9,498 nucleotides of DNA, taken from the NCBI GenBank assembly GCA_009784635.1, contig WRBG01000069.1, positions 1-9,498 of the forward strand. Direction: 5' to 3'. This document shows, piece after piece, positions 6,228 to 9,498 of this stretch (position 1 is its first letter; every line of letters begins with the position of its first letter). The translations under genes were made by a program, and so were the position numbers. The stretch comes from Bacteroidales bacterium (GTDB lineage Bacteria > Bacteroidota > Bacteroidia > Bacteroidales > UBA932). The notes beneath the pieces were generated by a model. It searched no databases and was not told the origin of the DNA. It was given only the letters and a program-made list of their open reading frames with translations.

Positions 6228-6983
6228 ATGAGCAAGGTATTATTAGGCATAAAAAATCTACACGCCTCCATAGACGACAAGGAAATTTTGCGGGGCATCA
6301 ATTTGGAAGTCAAAGAGGGAGAAGTACACGCCATTATGGGGCCCAATGGCTCCGGCAAAAGCACCCTCTCTGCCGTGGTTGCAGGCAAGGAACAATTCAA
6401 GGTCAGCAAAGGCTCGCTTAGTTTTATGGGGCAGGACCTTTTGGTCTTGAATCCGGAAGAACGGGCACGTTTGGGCATTTTCCTTGGATTTCAATATCCT
6501 ATAGAAATTCCCGGAGTCTCTAATGTACACTTTATGAAGGCGGCGGTAAACGAGCAACGCAAGGCCCGTCAATTGCCTCCTCTTTCCGCTGCGGAATTTC
6601 TCAAATTGATGCGCGAAAAGATGGCGATTGTGGAGATGGACCCTTCATTCTCAAGCCGCGGCGTCAACATGGGTTTTTCGGGAGGCGAGAAAAAACGAAA
6701 CGAAGTTTTTCAGATGGCCATGTTAGAACCCAAGTTAGCGATTTTGGACGAAACCGACAGCGGCTTGGACGTAGATGCGCTTAGGGTGGTGGCCGGCGGG
6801 GTCAACAAATTGAAAAAGCCCGATAACGCCACCATCGTCATTACCCACTACCAACGATTGCTCGATTATATTGTGCCCGACATTGTCCACGTATTATACA
6901 AAGGTCAAATCATCAAAACCGCAGGACCGGATTTGGCCAAAGAGGTGGAGCAACGCGGTTACGACTGGCTAACTAACCCATAA
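6228..6983 (+). CDS. sufC: SufC, ABC-type ATPase of the SufBCD complex
   Basis: 251 residues, standard SufC size. This soluble ABC ATPase dimerises on SufB-SufD and uses ATP hydrolysis to change the scaffold shape during Fe-S assembly; it is not a transporter. All nucleotide-binding motifs are intact: Walker A GPNGSGKST (38-46), Q-loop GFQYPIEIPG (87-96), signature FSGGEKKRNEV (150-160), Walker B LAILDETDSGLD (170-181) and the switch His in IVITHY (H207). The SufC-typical ETDSGLD in place of DEPTSGLD and the EKKRNE signature separate it from transporter ATPases. Start ATG at 6228, 9 bp after the pnuC stop; sufD follows 10 bp after its stop. Confidence 0.97.
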   Translation: MSKVLLGIKNLHASIDDKEILRGINLEVKEGEVHAIMGPNGSGKSTLSAVVAGKEQFKVSKGSLSFMGQDLLVLNPEERARLGIFLGFQYPIEIPGVSNVHFMKAAVNEQRKARQLPPLSAAEFLKLMREKMAIVEMDPSFSSRGVNMGFSGGEKKRNEVFQMAMLEPKLAILDETDSGLDVDALRVVAGGVNKLKKPDNATIVITHYQRLLDYIVPDIVHVLYKGQIIKTAGPDLAKEVEQRGYDWLTNP

Positions 6984-6993
6984 CAAGGCGGGC

Positions 6994-8019
6994 ATGAAAA
7001 AGTCGTATTCCTATATTCCGGAGATAAAACACAAATTCATGTGTCGGGTTCCGCTTGCCGGCATCCGCCAATTGCTGATGGTAGACGGAATCCTGCAGGA
7101 ACAGGATGGAATGTTAAAACAGAATACGGATTTTGGGGCTATCTGGACGGTACCGGCCCACACTAAGGCAGCAAGCCCCATACAATTAATTAACGTACGC
7201 AGCCCCGAACGCAAAGAGGCCTTGGAGTTGGCCAATGAGTGGGTCATTCGGGAGCGGGCAGAAGCCAAACTGCTCGTATGCGACCACACCCTTTCTTTTG
7301 ACCCCTTTAACACTTTTCAACAGACCCGGATACGCATAGAACAAGGCGCCCGTTTTGAGCTGATTGTCATGCAGAACGAACACAATGAATCTACACATCG
7401 TTCTGACTTTCAAGTTGAAATAGAAAAAGATGGTTTTTTCCGCTGCACCTTCATCAGCCTCCACGGCGGAAGGTTAGAAAACCGGATGGACATGCAGCTT
7501 CGTGGCCCCGGAGCCTCTTGCCAAGCCAACGGCCTGTTTTTGGCAGACGGAGACCAACGGGTGGATTTCTACATCCAAGCCCTGCACCACGCCCCTCAAT
7601 GTACCAGCAATCAGCTGTTCAAAGGCATTTTGGACAATCGGGCCCAAGCTGTGTTCGAAGGCATGATTCGGGTGGCCCCCAACGCCCAAAAGACCCAAGC
7701 GTTTCAAGCCAACCACAACCTGCTGCTCACCAACGAAAGTAAAATCTTTACCCGTCCTCGGCTCGAAATCTATGCCGACGATGTAAAATGCTCCCACGGA
7801 GCTACTTCTGGCCGCTTAGACGAGCAGGCCCTCTTTTACCTCCGCTCCCGAGGCATTGGCCTCAAAGAAGCGCAGATTTTACAGCAACTCGCTTTCTTAC
7901 ACGACGTATTAGAACAAATCACCATCGAACCCCTCCGTAGCCGCCTCCTCGACTTGGTGGAGCGCCGCTTACGCGGCGCCTTTAACCAATGCGGAGACTG
8001 TTCGATGCACTGCTGCTAA
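6994..8019 (+). CDS. sufD: SufD, Fe-S cluster assembly protein (short form with Cys-rich tail)
   Basis: 341 residues, against about 420-450 in most SufD. It forms the SufB-SufD heterodimer on SufC. The beta-helix core is well kept: AKLLVCDHTL (91-100), APQCTSNQLFKGILDNRAQA (200-219), FEGMIRVAPNAQKTQAFQAN (221-240), PRLEIYADDVKCSHGAT (255-271) and DEQALFYLRSRGIGLKEA (276-293). H268 in KCSHGAT should match E. coli His360, the SufB-interface residue required for cluster assembly. The shortage is at the N-terminus: the helical segment of roughly 100 residues and part of the following loop region are missing, and only 10 bp separate it from sufC, so there is no room for a hidden extension. The C-terminus, NQCGDCSMHCC (331-341), has four Cys and a His; Bacteroidales SufD often end in a CxxC-type tail, here richer in Cys. 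The next gene downstream is not sufS. Confidence 0.93.
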   Translation: MKKSYSYIPEIKHKFMCRVPLAGIRQLLMVDGILQEQDGMLKQNTDFGAIWTVPAHTKAASPIQLINVRSPERKEALELANEWVIRERAEAKLLVCDHTLSFDPFNTFQQTRIRIEQGARFELIVMQNEHNESTHRSDFQVEIEKDGFFRCTFISLHGGRLENRMDMQLRGPGASCQANGLFLADGDQRVDFYIQALHHAPQCTSNQLFKGILDNRAQAVFEGMIRVAPNAQKTQAFQANHNLLLTNESKIFTRPRLEIYADDVKCSHGATSGRLDEQALFYLRSRGIGLKEAQILQQLAFLHDVLEQITIEPLRSRLLDLVERRLRGAFNQCGDCSMHCC

Positions 8020-8041
8020 ATTCATTAACCATATATACGCT

Positions 8042-9498
8042 ATGAAAATTTTCACAAAACTTCTCTTTTCCGCGCTGTTCGCCCTGCTGATTGTTTCATG
8101 CAAAACCAACTATTCCTATGAAACGGTAGAAGGCGACCCCATGCAAACGCGCATCTACACCCTCGACAATGGACTCAAGGTCTATATGTCTGTAAACGAC
8201 GAAGAACCCCGCATCCAAACCTACATTGTAGTGAGGGTTGGGGGGAAAGACGACCCGGCAGAAATGACCGGCCTTGCACACTACTTTGAACACTTGATGT
8301 TTAAAGGAACCCAATTGGTGGGAACTCAAGATTACAAAGCAGAAAAACCCCTGCTCGACGCCATAGAGGCGCAATTTGAAATCCACCGCAAAACCACCGA
8401 CGACAACGAGCGGAGGGCTATCTACAGGGTCATTGACTCCCTAAGCTATGAAGCCTCTAAAGTCGCCATTCCCAACGAATACGATAAACTGATGGCCGCC
8501 ATTGGCGCACAGGGAACCAACGCCTCTACCAGCATGGACAGAACCGCTTATGTAGAAAATATTCCCGCCAATCAAGTAGAAAACTGGGCCAAAATTCAGG
8601 CCGACCGCTTTGCCAACAACGTCATCCGCGGTTTTCATACCGAATTGGAAACGGTCTACGAGGAGAAAAACATGTCCCTTACCAACGACATGTTCAAGGT
8701 ATCCGAAGCCGTCAACATCGCTTTGTTCCCCAACCATCCCTACGGTACGCAAACCGTTCTGGGCACTCAAGAACACCTAAAAAATCCATCCATCACCGGC
8801 ATCAAAAAGTATTACGAGACCTATTATGTTCCCAACAACATGGCTGTCTGCTTGTCCGGAGATTTTGACCCCGATAAGATGATTCGCACGATTGACAAAT
8901 ATTTTGGGAAATTCAAGCCCAATAAAAACCTTCCCACCGTAGAGGTTTTACCTCAGCCGCCCATTACCCGACCCGTGGTCAAAGAGGTTCTTGGCTTGGA
9001 TGCGCAAAACGTAACCGTTGCTTGGAGGGCGGGAGGCGCCACCAGCGAGGATGCCGACCTTTTAGAGATTATGGGTTCCATCCTTTCCAATGGACGAGCC
9101 GGTCTTTTTGACGTGAATATCAACCAAAAGCAAAGAGCGCTTTCCGCATCCCTCTCCGCGCGGACCCAAGCCGACTTTGGAACGGTCTCTATGTCGGGCC
9201 GGCCAAAGGCGGGACAAAGTTTGGATGAGGTGAAAGAGATTATGATGGGAGAGATTGCCCGTCTAAAGGCGGGAGATTTTGACGAAGGGCTAATCGAGGC
9301 GGCTGTAAATAACTTTAAGTCGCGTACCATGAGTACTATGGACAGTAATTTTGGAAGGGCCAACATGTTTGTCTCCACCTTTACCAACGGCCTAGAGTGG
9401 AAAGACGTGGTAGAAAGGGCCGACCGCCTCTCAAAAATAACCAAAGAGCAGGTTGTGGCGTTTGCCAACCGTATTTTGGGAGATAACAATTACGTAAT
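8042..9498 (+). CDS. M16 family zinc metallopeptidase, lipoprotein, N-terminal part (runs off window)
   Basis: The frame is open from the ATG at 8042 to the window end, 485 complete codons without a stop; Bacteroidota members of this type are about twice as long, so roughly the first half is seen. The N-terminus MKIFTKLLFSALFALLIVSC is a lipoprotein signal, with Cys20 the likely lipid attachment site, placing it in the periplasm or on the outer membrane. The inverted zinc motif HxxEH is present as H80-Y-F-E83-H84 within GLAHYFEHLMFKGT. The third ligand is probably E208, seven residues after E201, in HTELETVYEEKNMS. The second M16 subdomain follows: NPSITGIKKYYETYYVPNNM (about 247-266) and SGDFDP. 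Such peptidases cut oligopeptides in a closed chamber; the substrate is unknown. It starts 22 bp after the sufD stop with no TAnnTTTG box between, so read-through from the suf operon is possible. Confidence 0.92.
   Translation, partial: MKIFTKLLFSALFALLIVSCKTNYSYETVEGDPMQTRIYTLDNGLKVYMSVNDEEPRIQTYIVVRVGGKDDPAEMTGLAHYFEHLMFKGTQLVGTQDYKAEKPLLDAIEAQFEIHRKTTDDNERRAIYRVIDSLSYEASKVAIPNEYDKLMAAIGAQGTNASTSMDRTAYVENIPANQVENWAKIQADRFANNVIRGFHTELETVYEEKNMSLTNDMFKVSEAVNIALFPNHPYGTQTVLGTQEHLKNPSITGIKKYYETYYVPNNMAVCLSGDFDPDKMIRTIDKYFGKFKPNKNLPTVEVLPQPPITRPVVKEVLGLDAQNVTVAWRAGGATSEDADLLEIMGSILSNGRAGLFDVNINQKQRALSASLSARTQADFGTVSMSGRPKAGQSLDEVKEIMMGEIARLKAGDFDEGLIEAAVNNFKSRTMSTMDSNFGRANMFVSTFTNGLEWKDVVERADRLSKITKEQVVAFANRILGDNNYV

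Overview
The window looks like a chromosomal segment from a Bacteroidota bacterium, most likely Bacteroidales. Five of the genes have the Bacteroidota sigma -7 box TAnnTTTG just upstream and no strong Shine-Dalgarno site. The protein families also fit: an MG2-type surface protein, a 6-bladed beta-propeller lipoprotein, a Bacteroidales-style SufB/C/D set and an M16 lipoprotein peptidase. Genes fill almost all of the window. No rRNA, tRNA, CRISPR array or transposase was seen.

Layout. On the minus strand lie a left-truncated MG2-domain envelope protein (951 to beyond 1) and, upstream of it, a ThiL-family protein (2085-1057). A divergent intergenic region (2086-2211) separates these from the plus-strand genes. 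The plus-strand genes are an AT-rich 6-bladed beta-propeller lipoprotein (2212-3357), a structured 126-nt leader with an attC-like terminal inverted repeat and a good promoter (3387-3512), and a GNAT acetyltransferase (3521-4015). They are followed by the operon sufB (4087-5547), pnuC-like transporter (5547-6218), sufC (6228-6983) and sufD (6994-8019). The last gene is an M16 zinc-peptidase lipoprotein (8042 to beyond 9498).

How the genes work together. SufB, SufC and SufD form the SufBC2D scaffold that builds Fe-S clusters using ATP hydrolysis by SufC. sufS is not in the window on the 3' side of sufD, where an M16 peptidase gene follows instead. A PnuC-family vitamin transporter gene overlaps the sufB stop codon by one base and precedes sufC by 9 bp, so it is almost certainly co-transcribed and probably translationally coupled. 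This ties NAD-precursor (or other vitamin) uptake to Fe-S assembly, and it is the most unusual piece of architecture here.

Other points. The ThiL homologue keeps the overall ThiL sequence but has lost most of the aspartates expected to bind Mg-ATP, so it looks like a pseudoenzyme. SufD is short at its N-terminus and ends in a Cys-rich tail. sufB appears to use a TTG start. All family assignments come from reading translated sequence and from memory of the families; no searches were run.
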